From: an uncultured candidate division WPS-2 bacterium
Lineage (GTDB): Bacteria > Vulcanimicrobiota > Vulcanimicrobiia > Vulcanimicrobiales > Vulcanimicrobiaceae
DNA: 64,000 bases
Direction: 5' to 3'
Assembly: GCA_937927945.1 (NCBI GenBank)
Contig: CALEYW010000009.1
Span: forward strand, 1-64,000
Part shown: piece after piece, positions 6,896-15,105 of the stretch
How positions within the stretch are numbered: position 1 is the stretch's first letter
Layout of the letters: every line of letters begins with the position of its first letter
Translations under genes and position numbers: made by a program
The notes under the pieces: generated by a model
Database searches by the model: none
What the model saw: the letters and a program-made list of their open reading frames with translations, nothing else
What the model was told of the DNA's origin: nothing

Positions 6896-8308
6896 ATGTC
6901 CTCGCCCTTGACGCGGTCTCGATTCTTGGTCGGCTCGCTCGTCACGGCGACGTCCGGACTGCTTGCGGCCGTTCCGGCGCGCGGTCTCGAGGAGACCGCA
7001 CTCGATCGGTACGTCGCGACGCCTGATCCGCATTACGGCTATCGGATGGTGAACGCGCTCGCGAGCGACGGGTGCACCGCGTACGTCTTGGAGATGACCT
7101 CGCAACGGTGGCGCGAGGCCACCGAGGTCGACCGGCCGATTTGGAAGCACTGGTTGACGATCGTCGAACCGGACGTGGTCCGCACGAACATCGGCGCGCT
7201 GATCGTCAGCGGCGGCTCGAACGGTGACCGTCCGTCGGCGCGCATCGATGCCGCGCTGGCGCTCCTCGCGAAAAAGACGCATTCCGTCGTGTGCGAGCTC
7301 AACGTGGTTCCCAATCAGCCGCTGACGTTTGCGGGTGAGGAGAGCGCGCGATCGGAGGACGCGCTCGTCGCCTATAGCTGGGACAAGTACCTTCGATCCG
7401 GTGACGACACGTGGCCGCTGCGCCTGCCGATGACCAAAAGCGTGGTCCGAGCCATGGACACCGTGACGGCGTTCTGTGGGAGTGACGCCGGACGCGGCGT
7501 CCTCGTCGACCGGTTCGTCGTGGGGGGATCGTCGAAGCGCGGCTGGACCACCTGGACGACGGCTGCCGTCGACAGGCGAGTGGTGGGGATCGTCCCGATC
7601 GTCATCGACGTCCTGAACATCGAGCCGTCCGCGCTGCACGGCTATCGCGCATACGGCTTTTGGCCGCCGGCTCTGCGTGCGTATGAGGAGATCGGGATCA
7701 TGAAGTGGATGGGTACGCCGCAGATGAACGCGCTCCTGAAAATCGAAGATCCGTACTCCTACCGGGCTCGTTTCACGATGCCGAAGTTCATCATCAACGC
7801 GACCGGCGACCAATTCTTTCCGCCGGACTCTTCACGGTACTATTTCGCCGGACTGCCGGGCGAGACGTTTCTGCGCTACGTCCCGAATTGCGATCATTCG
7901 CTCAGGGGTGCGGCCGTCGAGTCGGGGCACAGCGTTCTCGCGTTCTACCACTCGATCATCGACGGCACGCCACGACCTCGACTCTCGTGGCGCTTCGACG
8001 AACGCGCGATCAGGGTTCAGACGGTGACGCCGCCGATCGGCGTGAAATTGTGGCGCGCGCTGAACCCAACGGCGCGAGACTTCCGGCTGGAAGCGATCGG
8101 GAAAGCCTTCACGAGCTCGTACCTGCACGATCAGGGCGGCGGGATGTACGTCGGCTCGATCGCGCAGCCCGAGCGGGGTTGGGCAGCGTATCTCGTCGAG
8201 ATGACGTATCCGAGCGAGACCTTCGATCAGTTCAAGGTGACGACGGGCGTCCGCATTACGCCGGACATCTTGCCGTTCGCCGCGCCGACTTTTTCGCGTC
8301 CCAGCTGA
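6896..8308 (+). CDS. PhoPQ-activated pathogenicity-related (PqaA-type) alpha/beta hydrolase
   Basis: The ATG at 6896 follows CGGAGGA. An exported N-terminus (TRSRFLVGSLVTATSGLLAA, with a weak Tat-like look) is followed by the PqaA family hallmarks: ALDRYVATPDPHYGYR, the segment ending HWLTIVEPD, and the nucleophile elbow GGSSKRGWTTW with Ser213. Further on come the probable acid in NATGDQFFPPDS and the histidine in NCDHSLRG, so the catalytic triad looks complete. At 470 residues the length is normal for the family. These proteins are secreted or periplasmic hydrolases of uncertain substrate; the C-terminal 120 residues form a second beta-rich domain. The frame is open upstream to 6779, but that part lacks a ribosome-binding site. 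Confidence 0.85.
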   Translation: MSSPLTRSRFLVGSLVTATSGLLAAVPARGLEETALDRYVATPDPHYGYRMVNALASDGCTAYVLEMTSQRWREATEVDRPIWKHWLTIVEPDVVRTNIGALIVSGGSNGDRPSARIDAALALLAKKTHSVVCELNVVPNQPLTFAGEESARSEDALVAYSWDKYLRSGDDTWPLRLPMTKSVVRAMDTVTAFCGSDAGRGVLVDRFVVGGSSKRGWTTWTTAAVDRRVVGIVPIVIDVLNIEPSALHGYRAYGFWPPALRAYEEIGIMKWMGTPQMNALLKIEDPYSYRARFTMPKFIINATGDQFFPPDSSRYYFAGLPGETFLRYVPNCDHSLRGAAVESGHSVLAFYHSIIDGTPRPRLSWRFDERAIRVQTVTPPIGVKLWRALNPTARDFRLEAIGKAFTSSYLHDQGGGMYVGSIAQPERGWAAYLVEMTYPSETFDQFKVTTGVRITPDILPFAAPTFSRPS

Positions 8309-8367
8309 TCCGGTATCGCCTTCGGCGGCGTATTGCTTGCAAAACACCGTCTTTAGGAGAAGTCTTC

Positions 8368-8637
8368 GTGAAAACACTCATCCAAACCGTCGCAGTCGCG
8401 ACGTTTGTCGCACTCGGCGCGCAGCACGCGGTCGCCGAAACAAAAGCCCCCGTCGTCGGCACATCGGCTATGGACACGTCGGCCGCGGCCGCGGCCGCAC
8501 CCGCGCCTCATCACCGACAGCATCAGCAGCAAGCCGTCAGCGCCGTACGGTCCACCAAATCGTCGGACGACGAAGCGATCCAGCAGCAGTTCCAGCTGCG
8601 TGTCCTCATGCCGGCGCTCAGCGGCGACGGCGCTTAG
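8368..8637 (+). CDS. small secreted His/Gln-rich protein
   Basis: GTG start after TTAGGAGA. The 89-residue product has a signal peptide (TLIQTVAVATFVALGAQHAV, cut near AVAE), an alanine run and the segment HHRQHQQQ, which could bind metal ions. No domain is recognisable. It lies 59 bases after the PqaA-type gene on the same strand and before another small secreted protein, so the three may be co-transcribed. Confidence 0.65.
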   Translation: MKTLIQTVAVATFVALGAQHAVAETKAPVVGTSAMDTSAAAAAAPAPHHRQHQQQAVSAVRSTKSSDDEAIQQQFQLRVLMPALSGDGA

Positions 8638-8713
8638 CGGCGACTGATCCAAACAGCACGCGATCTACGTTCTCGACTCGCAGTCCACCCTACACGTCTC
8701 GCGAGGAGAACGT

Positions 8714-8929
8714 ATGCACTCCCAAATCGCTTCGCTGCTCGGCGTCGCAGTGTGCGCCGCAGCGCTATCGACGGCGCCGGCGCCCGCAGAACGCCTCGCC
8801 GTCCCAACGGTGATCGACCGCACCTTCCATCCTGACTATTCGCACGCGCTGACGCCCGATCAAATGACCCGGGCGTGGAACGCCGAGATCGATCGCGTCT
8901 TCCAGACGCCGGTGTCCGGCGGTGGCTAA
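8714..8929 (+). CDS. small secreted protein
   Basis: A 71-residue product follows CGAGGAG. The leader (IASLLGVAVCAAALSTAPA) ends near PAPAE, and the mature part is only about 48 residues (TFHPDYSHALTPDQMTRAWN). I recognise no family. Its end overlaps the start of the DUF305 gene by eight bases, so the two are translationally coupled and the small protein may serve the same metal- or redox-related function. Confidence 0.65.
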   Translation: MHSQIASLLGVAVCAAALSTAPAPAERLAVPTVIDRTFHPDYSHALTPDQMTRAWNAEIDRVFQTPVSGGG

Positions 8930-9353
8930 GCACGAGGGCGGACCGCTGCGCGTCGTGCTCGCAGCGCTGTGCGTCGGCACCGCGGTAGCCGGCGCATCGG
9001 CGGCGGCGCTTGCCGCCCACGCCGCGGAGTCGCCGTTCGCGGTCGAATCGCGGAGCGCGATGAGCACGATGATGGCTGGGATGGACGTTCGATCGACCGG
9101 ACGCACCGACGACGATTTCGTCGCGATGATGGTACCGCATCACCAGGGCGCGATCGACATGGCGAAATCGGAGCTGCGCTACGGACACGACGAGCAGCTG
9201 CGCCGGATCGCGCAAGAGATCATCGTCGAGCAGCAACAGGAAATCATCGCGATGCGCCTCGCGCTCGGCCAACGGCTTCCCCCCTCGATGCCGGCACCCG
9301 ATCAAGCGTCGGGCGTGCACCGCTCGCCCGCCGCGATGCGCGGAGGATCGTGA
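8922..9353 (+). CDS. DUF305 (CopM-like) secreted protein
   Basis: The product has an exported N-terminus (VVLAALCVGTAVAGASAAAL) and the DUF305 core: DDDFVAMMVPHHQGAIDMAK, then YGHDEQLRRIAQEIIVEQQQ and EIIAMRLAL. The HHQGAIDMA motif with its histidines and methionines is the family's metal site; characterised members such as CopM bind copper in the periplasm. The GTG start overlaps the previous gene, and the stop lies one base before the YncE-like gene. It is part of the operon that continues with an ECF sigma factor and its anti-sigma factor, which suggests regulation by an envelope or metal signal. Confidence 0.85.
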   Translation: MAKHEGGPLRVVLAALCVGTAVAGASAAALAAHAAESPFAVESRSAMSTMMAGMDVRSTGRTDDDFVAMMVPHHQGAIDMAKSELRYGHDEQLRRIAQEIIVEQQQEIIAMRLALGQRLPPSMPAPDQASGVHRSPAAMRGGS

Positions 9354-9354
9354 C

Positions 9355-10824
9355 GTGAGGCGGTCTTCTTCGCTAGCGACGCTCGGCGCAGTCCTCGTGC
9401 TCGCCACCGTTCGCGCCGCCTGGGCCGGACAGGCCCCCGCCGCTTCATCCGCACCCGACGTGCCGATTACGCATCACGACCGCGTCTATGCCGCCGAACA
9501 GTTCTCGAACACGGTTTCGGTCGTCGATCCCGTCGACAACCGGACGCTCGGGGTCATCCGCTTGGGCGAACCGTCACCCACGAACCTCAGCCCGCTGTAT
9601 CGGGGCCAGGTCCTCGTGCACGGGATGGGCTTCTCGCCGGACCACCGGACTTTGGCCGTCGTCTCGATCGGGAGCAATTCGGTCGCCTTCATCGACACGG
9701 CGACCAATGCGGTCAAGCACATCACCTACGTCGGACGCGCACCGCACGAAGCATTCTTCACCCCCGACGGTAAGGAAGTCTGGGTGACGGTTCGCGGCGA
9801 GAACTACGTCGCAGTGCTCGACGCCGCGACATATGCCGAGAAGACGCGCATCGTGGTACCGGCCGGCCCTGGGATGCAGATCTTCTCACCGGACGGCACG
9901 TACGCATACGTCTGCTCGTCGTTCAATCCCGAAACCGACGTCATCTCCGTCGCTCAACATCGCATCGTCGGCCGGGTCGCGCAGGACAGCCCGTTCTGCC
10001 CCAACATCGCGGCGACGCCCGACGGCCGGCAAGTCTGGTTCACGCTCAAGGACGTCGGACGAGTCGAGGCGTTCAACGCGCGTCCGCCGTTCAACGTACT
10101 CCGTTCGATCGCGACCGGGCCGATCACCAACCACGTCAACATCGTCCACAACGCGCACGGCACGTTCGCCTACGTGACGGTCGGCGGCCTCAACGAGATG
10201 CAGGTGTTCCGCACGGCCGACTTCGCAAAGGTCGCGACAATACCGGTCGGCAAGCTGCCGCACGGGCTCTGGCCCTCCGGAGACGGGACCCGCGTCTACG
10301 TGGGCCTCGAGAACGCAGACGCGTTCGCGGCGATCGACACCCTCACCAACCGCGTGATTGCGACGATTCCGATCGGTCAGGCGCCGCAGGCGGTGGCCTA
10401 CGTTTCCAACGCCGTGCCCGACGGCGACGGCCTCCAGAACCTCGAGCCGCTCGGCACGGCAGCGCAAGCGGCGCACATCGTGCTCGTTCCGCCCGCCGGG
10501 GGCGGCGGCGGGACGCCTGCGGGGGCGCCGACCAGCGTCTCGCTGTTCGAACAGGGACTCTCACAGGTGCTGCAGGCTTCGGTGACCGGTTTGCACCCAA
10601 AGGAACCGTACGTCCTCGGGCTCTCGGAGCGTGCGGACGGTGGCGGCAGGGTCGAAGCGCTCGCGGCCTTCATGACGAACCCGGCCGGATCGGCGATCGT
10701 GAACGCCGTGGGGCCGATCCGGCAGATCGTCCAGGACGTCGACGCGACCCAGCGGCGCTATCTTGTTATCGTGCCGGGGACGACGGCCCACCCGGGCGCG
10801 CCGGTGCAAGTGCAGGCTCCGTGA
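9355..10824 (+). CDS. YncE-like beta-propeller protein with extra C-terminal domain
   Basis: The 489-residue protein has a signal peptide (LATLGAVLVLATVRAAWAG) and about seven YVTN/YncE-type blades, recognisable by repeats such as NTVSVVDPVDNRTLGVIRLG, NYVAVLDAATYAEKTRIVVP and ADAFAAIDTLTNRVIATIPI. Propellers of this type sit in the periplasm or on the surface and often bind DNA, sugars or cofactors. After residue 375 comes a Gly/Pro linker and a separate domain of about 100 residues (SLFEQGLSQVLQASVTGLHP). That domain is unlike a propeller and resembles the extracytoplasmic domains found in anti-sigma proteins. Its last codon overlaps the sigma-factor start. A sensory role for the operon is an inference. 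Confidence 0.8.
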   Translation: MRRSSSLATLGAVLVLATVRAAWAGQAPAASSAPDVPITHHDRVYAAEQFSNTVSVVDPVDNRTLGVIRLGEPSPTNLSPLYRGQVLVHGMGFSPDHRTLAVVSIGSNSVAFIDTATNAVKHITYVGRAPHEAFFTPDGKEVWVTVRGENYVAVLDAATYAEKTRIVVPAGPGMQIFSPDGTYAYVCSSFNPETDVISVAQHRIVGRVAQDSPFCPNIAATPDGRQVWFTLKDVGRVEAFNARPPFNVLRSIATGPITNHVNIVHNAHGTFAYVTVGGLNEMQVFRTADFAKVATIPVGKLPHGLWPSGDGTRVYVGLENADAFAAIDTLTNRVIATIPIGQAPQAVAYVSNAVPDGDGLQNLEPLGTAAQAAHIVLVPPAGGGGGTPAGAPTSVSLFEQGLSQVLQASVTGLHPKEPYVLGLSERADGGGRVEALAAFMTNPAGSAIVNAVGPIRQIVQDVDATQRRYLVIVPGTTAHPGAPVQVQAP

Positions 10825-11477
10825 ACGCCGCGGAACCCGCCGGAGTGATCCAATCCGCTCGTCCCGGCGGTTTTACGGATCGTGAGATGTCCGTGAACCT
10901 CCGTGACCACCGCGCGCCGGCTTCGGAGGAAGCGAGCGATCCCGAACTGCTGGCGCTCGTCGTACGGCGGCGTGCCGACGCGTTCGAGGAGCTGTACCGG
11001 CGCCACGCTCCCGCCGTGCACGCCGTCGCGCGTCGCGTATTCGCGGATCCCGATCTGGCGGCGGAAGTCACGCACGTCGCGTTCATGCGCCTTTGGGAAC
11101 GGGCGCAGCTCCTCGATCCGCAGAGCCGGATACGCGCCTGGCTCATGACCGTCGCACATCGCGCTGCGCTGGACCGTTGGCGCACCAAACGGGTCGCGAC
11201 CGTGGCCCTCATTGAAACCCGCGATCGAGCCTCGGCCTCTCCCGGGCCGGAAGATGAAGCCATCGTGACCGAACAAAAACATGAGATCCGCAGCGCGCTG
11301 CGCGAGCTGCCCGCCGAACAGCGCAACGCGATCGAGCTCGCCTATTTCGGCGGCTTGTCCCAGAGCGAGATCGCCGAAGCCACCGGTGATCCGCTCGGCA
11401 CGGTCAAAGGCCGCATCCGTTTGGGGATGCAGCGACTGCGCGCACTACTGACGTTGACGGGAGAGTCCGTACTATGA
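10821..11477 (+). CDS. ECF RNA polymerase sigma factor
   Basis: The protein has the two sigma-70 domains of the ECF group. Region 2 contains DAFEELYRRHAPAVHAVARR and RIRAWLMTVAHRAALDRWR; region 4 contains LRELPAEQRNAIELAYFGGL and the helix-turn-helix SQSEIAEATGDPLGTVKGRI. The GTG at 10821 overlaps the propeller stop by four bases; a second GTG near 10890 would give a more usual 195-residue protein, so the start is uncertain. The next gene encodes the matching zinc-binding anti-sigma factor, overlapped by four bases. The sigma factor presumably drives its own operon and unlinked envelope genes. Confidence 0.9.
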   Translation: MNAAEPAGVIQSARPGGFTDREMSVNLRDHRAPASEEASDPELLALVVRRRADAFEELYRRHAPAVHAVARRVFADPDLAAEVTHVAFMRLWERAQLLDPQSRIRAWLMTVAHRAALDRWRTKRVATVALIETRDRASASPGPEDEAIVTEQKHEIRSALRELPAEQRNAIELAYFGGLSQSEIAEATGDPLGTVKGRIRLGMQRLRALLTLTGESVL

Positions 11478-12124
11478 CGATGTCCGCCATCCACGACCAG
11501 GTCGAGGCATACGTGCTCTCGGCGCTCGATGCGAGCGATCGGCAACGTTTCGAGTTCCATCTTGCGGAGTGTGCGACATGTCAGTACGAGGTCGCCTCGT
11601 ACGTTCCCGTGCTGAGCGCGCTGCGCGAAATGCCGTTGCCGGAGGCGCCGAAGTTCCGCTCGCCTCGCCGTCACGTCGCCTTCTCGCCGCGCGCGCTGAT
11701 GGCCGCCGCGGCGGCGGCACTTTTCACGATCGGCGGGGTCGCCGGAGCGGGGATCCATTCCGCGCTGAGCGACGACATGGTGACCGTGGCGGCGATGGGC
11801 GTGACGAGCGCGGAGGAGGTACGGCTGCGCGGTGACGGCGTGCAAGGGCGCGCGATCGTCGGAGCGGCACGGCGCCGCACGGCATTCGTCGTCGCCGGAC
11901 TGCCGGAGGCTGGACCCAATCAGACCTATCAAGTCTGGGTCACGAGCGGCGCCACCTCGTCGCCGGGCGTGCTGCATCGGTCGTTCCAGGGCTACGAAGT
12001 CCTGGTCGTTCCCGGCGACATGCTGCGCGGCGCGAAGCAGATCGTCGTCACGCGCGAACCGTTCGGAGGTTCGCCGCGCATGACGAACGCCGCGCTCATC
12101 GCCAGCGGAACGCCGGACGTCTGA
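11474..12124 (+). CDS. membrane anti-sigma factor (RskA-like)
   Basis: Residues 1-45 hold a zinc-associated anti-sigma motif (EYHLAEC-like: FEFHLAECATCQYE, H-x3-C-x2-C). One membrane helix follows (AALFTIGGVAGAGI, about residues 78-98). The outer part is an RskA-type domain with GPNQTYQVWVTSGA, ending in a strand-rich segment. Such proteins hold their cognate ECF sigma factor at the membrane until a signal triggers release. The ATG lies in an ATGA overlap with the sigma gene. The outer domain resembles the tail of the YncE-like protein encoded two genes upstream, which may point to a shared ligand or partner. Confidence 0.9.
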   Translation: MTMSAIHDQVEAYVLSALDASDRQRFEFHLAECATCQYEVASYVPVLSALREMPLPEAPKFRSPRRHVAFSPRALMAAAAAALFTIGGVAGAGIHSALSDDMVTVAAMGVTSAEEVRLRGDGVQGRAIVGAARRRTAFVVAGLPEAGPNQTYQVWVTSGATSSPGVLHRSFQGYEVLVVPGDMLRGAKQIVVTREPFGGSPRMTNAALIASGTPDV

Positions 12125-12166
12125 CCGAGGCCCGGCAGGGGAAAACGCTCCACAGAGGGGGGCGAC

Positions 12167-12508
12167 ATGGCTGACTTCAGGCCGGGTCAGTTGCTGCGGA
12201 TCTTCGTGAACGAGCGCGATACCTGGCATGGCGGACCGCTCTACTGCGCGATCGTCGACATGCTCAAACGCGAGCAGGTCGCGGGAGCGAGCGTCTTTCG
12301 CGGGGTCGAAGGGTTCGGCGCGCACCGGGAAATCCACGTGGCGAAAGTCTGGAGCTTGGGCGCGAAGCTCCCGATCCTCATCGAGGTGGTGGACGATCCG
12401 GCGAAGATCGAAGCGCTCCTGCCGCAACTCGAAAGAATGATTCCCGAAGGTGCGGTCACGCTCGAGCGCGTCGAGTACGCCCGATTCGCGCGGAGCCCAC
12501 GACCGTGA
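12167..12508 (+). CDS. DUF190 family protein, first of a tandem pair
   Basis: The 113-residue protein has the DUF190 (PII-like alpha/beta) fold: LLRIFVNERDTWHGGPLYCA, the helix IVDMLKREQVAGASVFRGVE and the strand LPILIEVVDDPAKIEALLPQ. The family often lies next to the fluoride channel gene crcB, but no crcB is present in the window. A strong ribosome-binding site (GAGGGGGG) precedes the ATG, 42 bases after the anti-sigma gene, so it probably belongs to the same operon. Its stop overlaps the second DUF190 gene by four bases. Confidence 0.85.
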   Translation: MADFRPGQLLRIFVNERDTWHGGPLYCAIVDMLKREQVAGASVFRGVEGFGAHREIHVAKVWSLGAKLPILIEVVDDPAKIEALLPQLERMIPEGAVTLERVEYARFARSPRP

Positions 12509-12852
12509 AGATCGAGCACAACGGCACGCTCATGCGCATCTACCTCTCCGAAAGCGCGCGTTCCGGCGGCCACGATACGTTGACGGCGATCGTCGAGGCG
12601 ATCGCGGCGGCCGGCATCGCCGGCGCGACGGCATTCAAGGGGATCGAAGGGTACGGGAGCAGCCGCACGATCTCGTCGGAGCGCGTGCTGGACGCGTGGA
12701 TGGACCTGCCGATTCTGATCGAGGTCGTCGACGAGGACGAGAAGATTCGCAGTTTCATTCCGGCTCTGGAGCGCGTCCTCTTCGATGGTTTGGTCACGCT
12801 CGAACGCGTGCAGACGCTCTTCTATCGCGCGCCGCACGGCAGTGCACCATGA
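12505..12852 (+). CDS. DUF190 family protein, second of a tandem pair
   Basis: The 115-residue protein matches its neighbour over the whole length (TLMRIYLSESARSGGHDTLT, GIAGATAFKGIEGYGSSRTI, LPILIEVVDEDEKIRSFIPA) but has diverged considerably, so the pair is an old duplication. PII-like proteins of this family are trimers; two subunits from one operon could form mixed trimers. The GTG start is in a GTGA overlap with the first copy and the stop is in an ATGA overlap with the phosphoesterase gene. Confidence 0.85.
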   Translation: MKIEHNGTLMRIYLSESARSGGHDTLTAIVEAIAAAGIAGATAFKGIEGYGSSRTISSERVLDAWMDLPILIEVVDEDEKIRSFIPALERVLFDGLVTLERVQTLFYRAPHGSAP

Positions 12853-13538
12853 CCGTGCTGCTCGTATCGGATCTTCACGCCAACCCCTTCGCCCTCGAAG
12901 TACTTCCGCGGGCCGATGCCGTGCTCTGCATGGGGGACCTCGTCGACTATGGCCCCGATCCTCGCACCGTCATCGCGTGGTGTCGAGTGCGTGCCGGCGC
13001 CGTCGTTCACGGAAACCACGATCGCGCCCTCGCGTACGACGAGGACGACGGCGTAGCGCCGGCGATGCAAGAGGCCAGCCGCTCAACGCGTCTCGCGCAT
13101 CGCACGCTGCTGGATGCCGCCGATGTCGACTATCTCCGCGCTCTGCCGCGGCTTGCAACGGTTCGCATCGGCACGGCCACGTTCGCTCTCACTCACGCGT
13201 TCGCGGAAGACCCGAGGCACTATGGGCCGCTATCGGAAGCCGCAACGTCCGCCCACCGCGCCGTCCCGGGCGCCGACGTGGTTGCCGTCGGTCACACGCA
13301 CGTCCAAGGCATCATCGCGCTGGAGGGTGCCGTCGCGGTCAATCCCGGCAGCCTCGGGATGAGCAGCGAAGGCGGACTCGCGCACTACGCCGTGTGGGAA
13401 GACGGCCGGATCACCTTGCACAGCGCGAAGTACGACGTCGCGGCGACGCTCGCCGCGCTCGCGGCGCTCCCCTTACCCGAGCGCGCACATGCGGTGCTCC
13501 GAGACGCCTTCCGAAACGGGCGGCGGACGGGGCGCTGA
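12849..13538 (+). CDS. calcineurin-like metallophosphoesterase (YfcE/MJ0936 type)
   Basis: The 229-residue protein carries the dinuclear metal motifs in order: LLVSDLHANPFAL (D and H), CMGDLVDYGPDP (GD), VHGNHDRAL (GNHD), a histidine in FALTHAFAED, and VAVGHTHVQGI (GHTH). The following NPGSLGMSS is also typical. The cytoplasmic family hydrolyses phosphodiesters or phosphoproteins; the substrate cannot be told. The ATG lies in an ATGA overlap with the second DUF190 gene, making it the last gene of the operon that begins near 8922. Confidence 0.9.
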   Translation: MTVLLVSDLHANPFALEVLPRADAVLCMGDLVDYGPDPRTVIAWCRVRAGAVVHGNHDRALAYDEDDGVAPAMQEASRSTRLAHRTLLDAADVDYLRALPRLATVRIGTATFALTHAFAEDPRHYGPLSEAATSAHRAVPGADVVAVGHTHVQGIIALEGAVAVNPGSLGMSSEGGLAHYAVWEDGRITLHSAKYDVAATLAALAALPLPERAHAVLRDAFRNGRRTGR

Positions 13539-13555
13539 CGCCAAGCGTCGCGCCT

Positions 13556-13930
13556 TCACTCCCCGCGCGGGATGAAACCGGAGCAAACGAGATCCAACTT
13601 CTCGATCCCGTTCTGTCCGGTCGTGACGAAGAGCCGCTGCTCGTTGACTTTTCGGATTCCTTCGTCGACGAAAAGCAGTCGGTACCCGATGTGGGTCCGG
13701 CTGCCGACCGGCGTGATCGTGTGACCGACCATCTCGAACTGCTGGAGATCCGAAAACCAGCGGTGGTAGAGCTGTCCCGCTTCGGAGCGTGTGTGCGCTT
13801 CGCGAAGTCCGGGCGGCAGGAGCGCTCGAAACCCGATGTCCGGGGCGAACGTGCTCTCGAGCGACGCGAAATCGCGCGTGCCGAGCGCGTGAACGAACTG
13901 GTCCAGGAGCGACATGGGCGACACGATCAC
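13556..13930 (-). CDS. SnoaL/NTF2-like protein
   Basis: The 124-residue protein has the cone-shaped NTF2-like layout: helix LLDQFVHALGTRDFASLEST, then FAPDIGFRALLPPG, EAGQLYHRWFSDLQQFEMVG and the strands HIGYRLLFV, NEQRLFVTTGQNGIEKLDLV. These small folds serve as isomerases, dehydratases or ligand carriers, and no catalytic residue can be assigned. The start may be the ATG at 13930 or the internal MSLLDQ. It overlaps the upstream gene by four bases and converges with the phosphoesterase gene 17 bases away. Confidence 0.75.
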   Translation of the reverse strand: MIVSPMSLLDQFVHALGTRDFASLESTFAPDIGFRALLPPGLREAHTRSEAGQLYHRWFSDLQQFEMVGHTITPVGSRTHIGYRLLFVDEGIRKVNEQRLFVTTGQNGIEKLDLVCSGFIPRGE

Positions 13931-14136
13931 GGGCGCACCTCTTCGAGTACGGTGGGCACCTCGACGCCCACCCGCATCGCTTCGTGGATGTGCCAGAACA
14001 CGTCCAACGCGTAGTCGCCGAGTTTCTCGGCGTCGTGTTGGTCGATCGGATCCGCCGCGCGCAGCGCGCCGGCGGCGAGGGTCGCGGCCGCCTGGGCGAC
14101 CATGGCGTCGGGGAGGGATGCGGTGGGGTTCAACAC
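13927..14136 (-). CDS. small hypothetical protein
   Basis: The 69-residue product starts at a GTG and contains SLPDAMVAQAAATLAAGALR and KLGDYALDVFWHIHEAM; it looks helical and soluble. Its stop overlaps the NTF2-like start by four bases, so the two are coupled. It lies just downstream of the broken oxidoreductase gene. I do not recognise the family. Confidence 0.55.
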   Translation of the reverse strand: MLNPTASLPDAMVAQAAATLAAGALRAADPIDQHDAEKLGDYALDVFWHIHEAMRVGVEVPTVLEEVRP

Positions 14137-14149
14137 GTTCCTGAATCTC

Positions 14150-14947
14150 CTAACCTTCGCGAATGCGGAGGACGACTTTGCCGACGACGTGCCCGCGCTC
14201 GACGCGGCGGTGCGCCTCGGCGACGTCGGCGAGCGGATACACGGTCAGTTCGAGGGGCAGCGCACGCGCGCCGATCGCCGCCTCGAGGCGCGCGAACGCC
14301 GGCCGCGAGGCCTCCCCGTTGATGGCGATGACGGGATGACGCGGCGCGCCCGGTTCGGGCTCGACGCCTTCCGGATACGCGAGCGGTGCGTCGTGCTTCA
14401 AAGTGCGCGAGAAATGCCGGCAGCGTGTCGCCGTTCGCTGTGACGAACGCCGCGTCCCAACCGGCAAGCGATGCGCGCGCCATCGCCGATTCGAGATGAG
14501 CCGCATGCGGTGAGAACACCTGTACGGCGCCGAGCGCACGCACGTAGCCGTGCGCGTCGGGTCGCGCCGACCCGACGACCGTTGCTTTCCTCCCGCTGCC
14601 GAGCCACACGGCGAGCGATCCCACGCCGCCGCTCGCGCCGAAGACGAACAACACCTGATCGTGCTTCACTCGGGATTGTCGTAACCGTACGCGTACACGC
14701 GATCGCCGACGCGCAGATGCTCGACCTCCTTGCCGAGTGCGACGACCGTGCCGGCGCCGTCGGCGCCGAGGATCGTGCCCGGCGTGATCTCGCGCCACTC
14801 GCCCGAACGCTCCTTCGCGTCCCAGATCCCGACGCTCGCGAAATCGAGCGCGATGATCGCGTGGTCGCGCTTCACCTGCGGAAGCGGTACGTCGGCGATG
14901 CGAAACGCGTCGGGTGCTCCGGCGGCATCAACGACCGCCGCGTTCAT
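14150..14947 (-). pseudogene. zinc-type alcohol dehydrogenase / quinone oxidoreductase, disrupted
   Basis: Three minus-strand frames together spell a medium-chain dehydrogenase/reductase. The N-terminal GroES-like part (MNAAVVDAAGAPDAFRIADV to DRVYAYGYDNPE) ends at a stop near 14667. The Rossmann part resumes at once in another frame (VKHDQVLFVFGASGGVGSLA), with about 50 residues missing between. Near 14400 a second frame change precedes the true C-terminus (LELTVYPLADVAEAHRRVER, then VVGKVVLRI). A deletion plus a frameshift means no working enzyme. The frame is also open upstream to 15007. It diverges from the beta-glucosidase gene. Confidence 0.85.
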
Positions 14948-15105
14948 CGTTTTCGGGAGTGGTGCGGCAGCAGCCTCACGGCCGCTTGCGAGTTCTGTGC
15001 GCAGCATGGGGCTATCATCGCATCCGAATCGAGGCGCAAGAAGGTACTCGCGAATTCTCGTGGCGCGACCAGGACAAATTCCGTCCGTCGTGCGATCGCT
15101 CGTCT

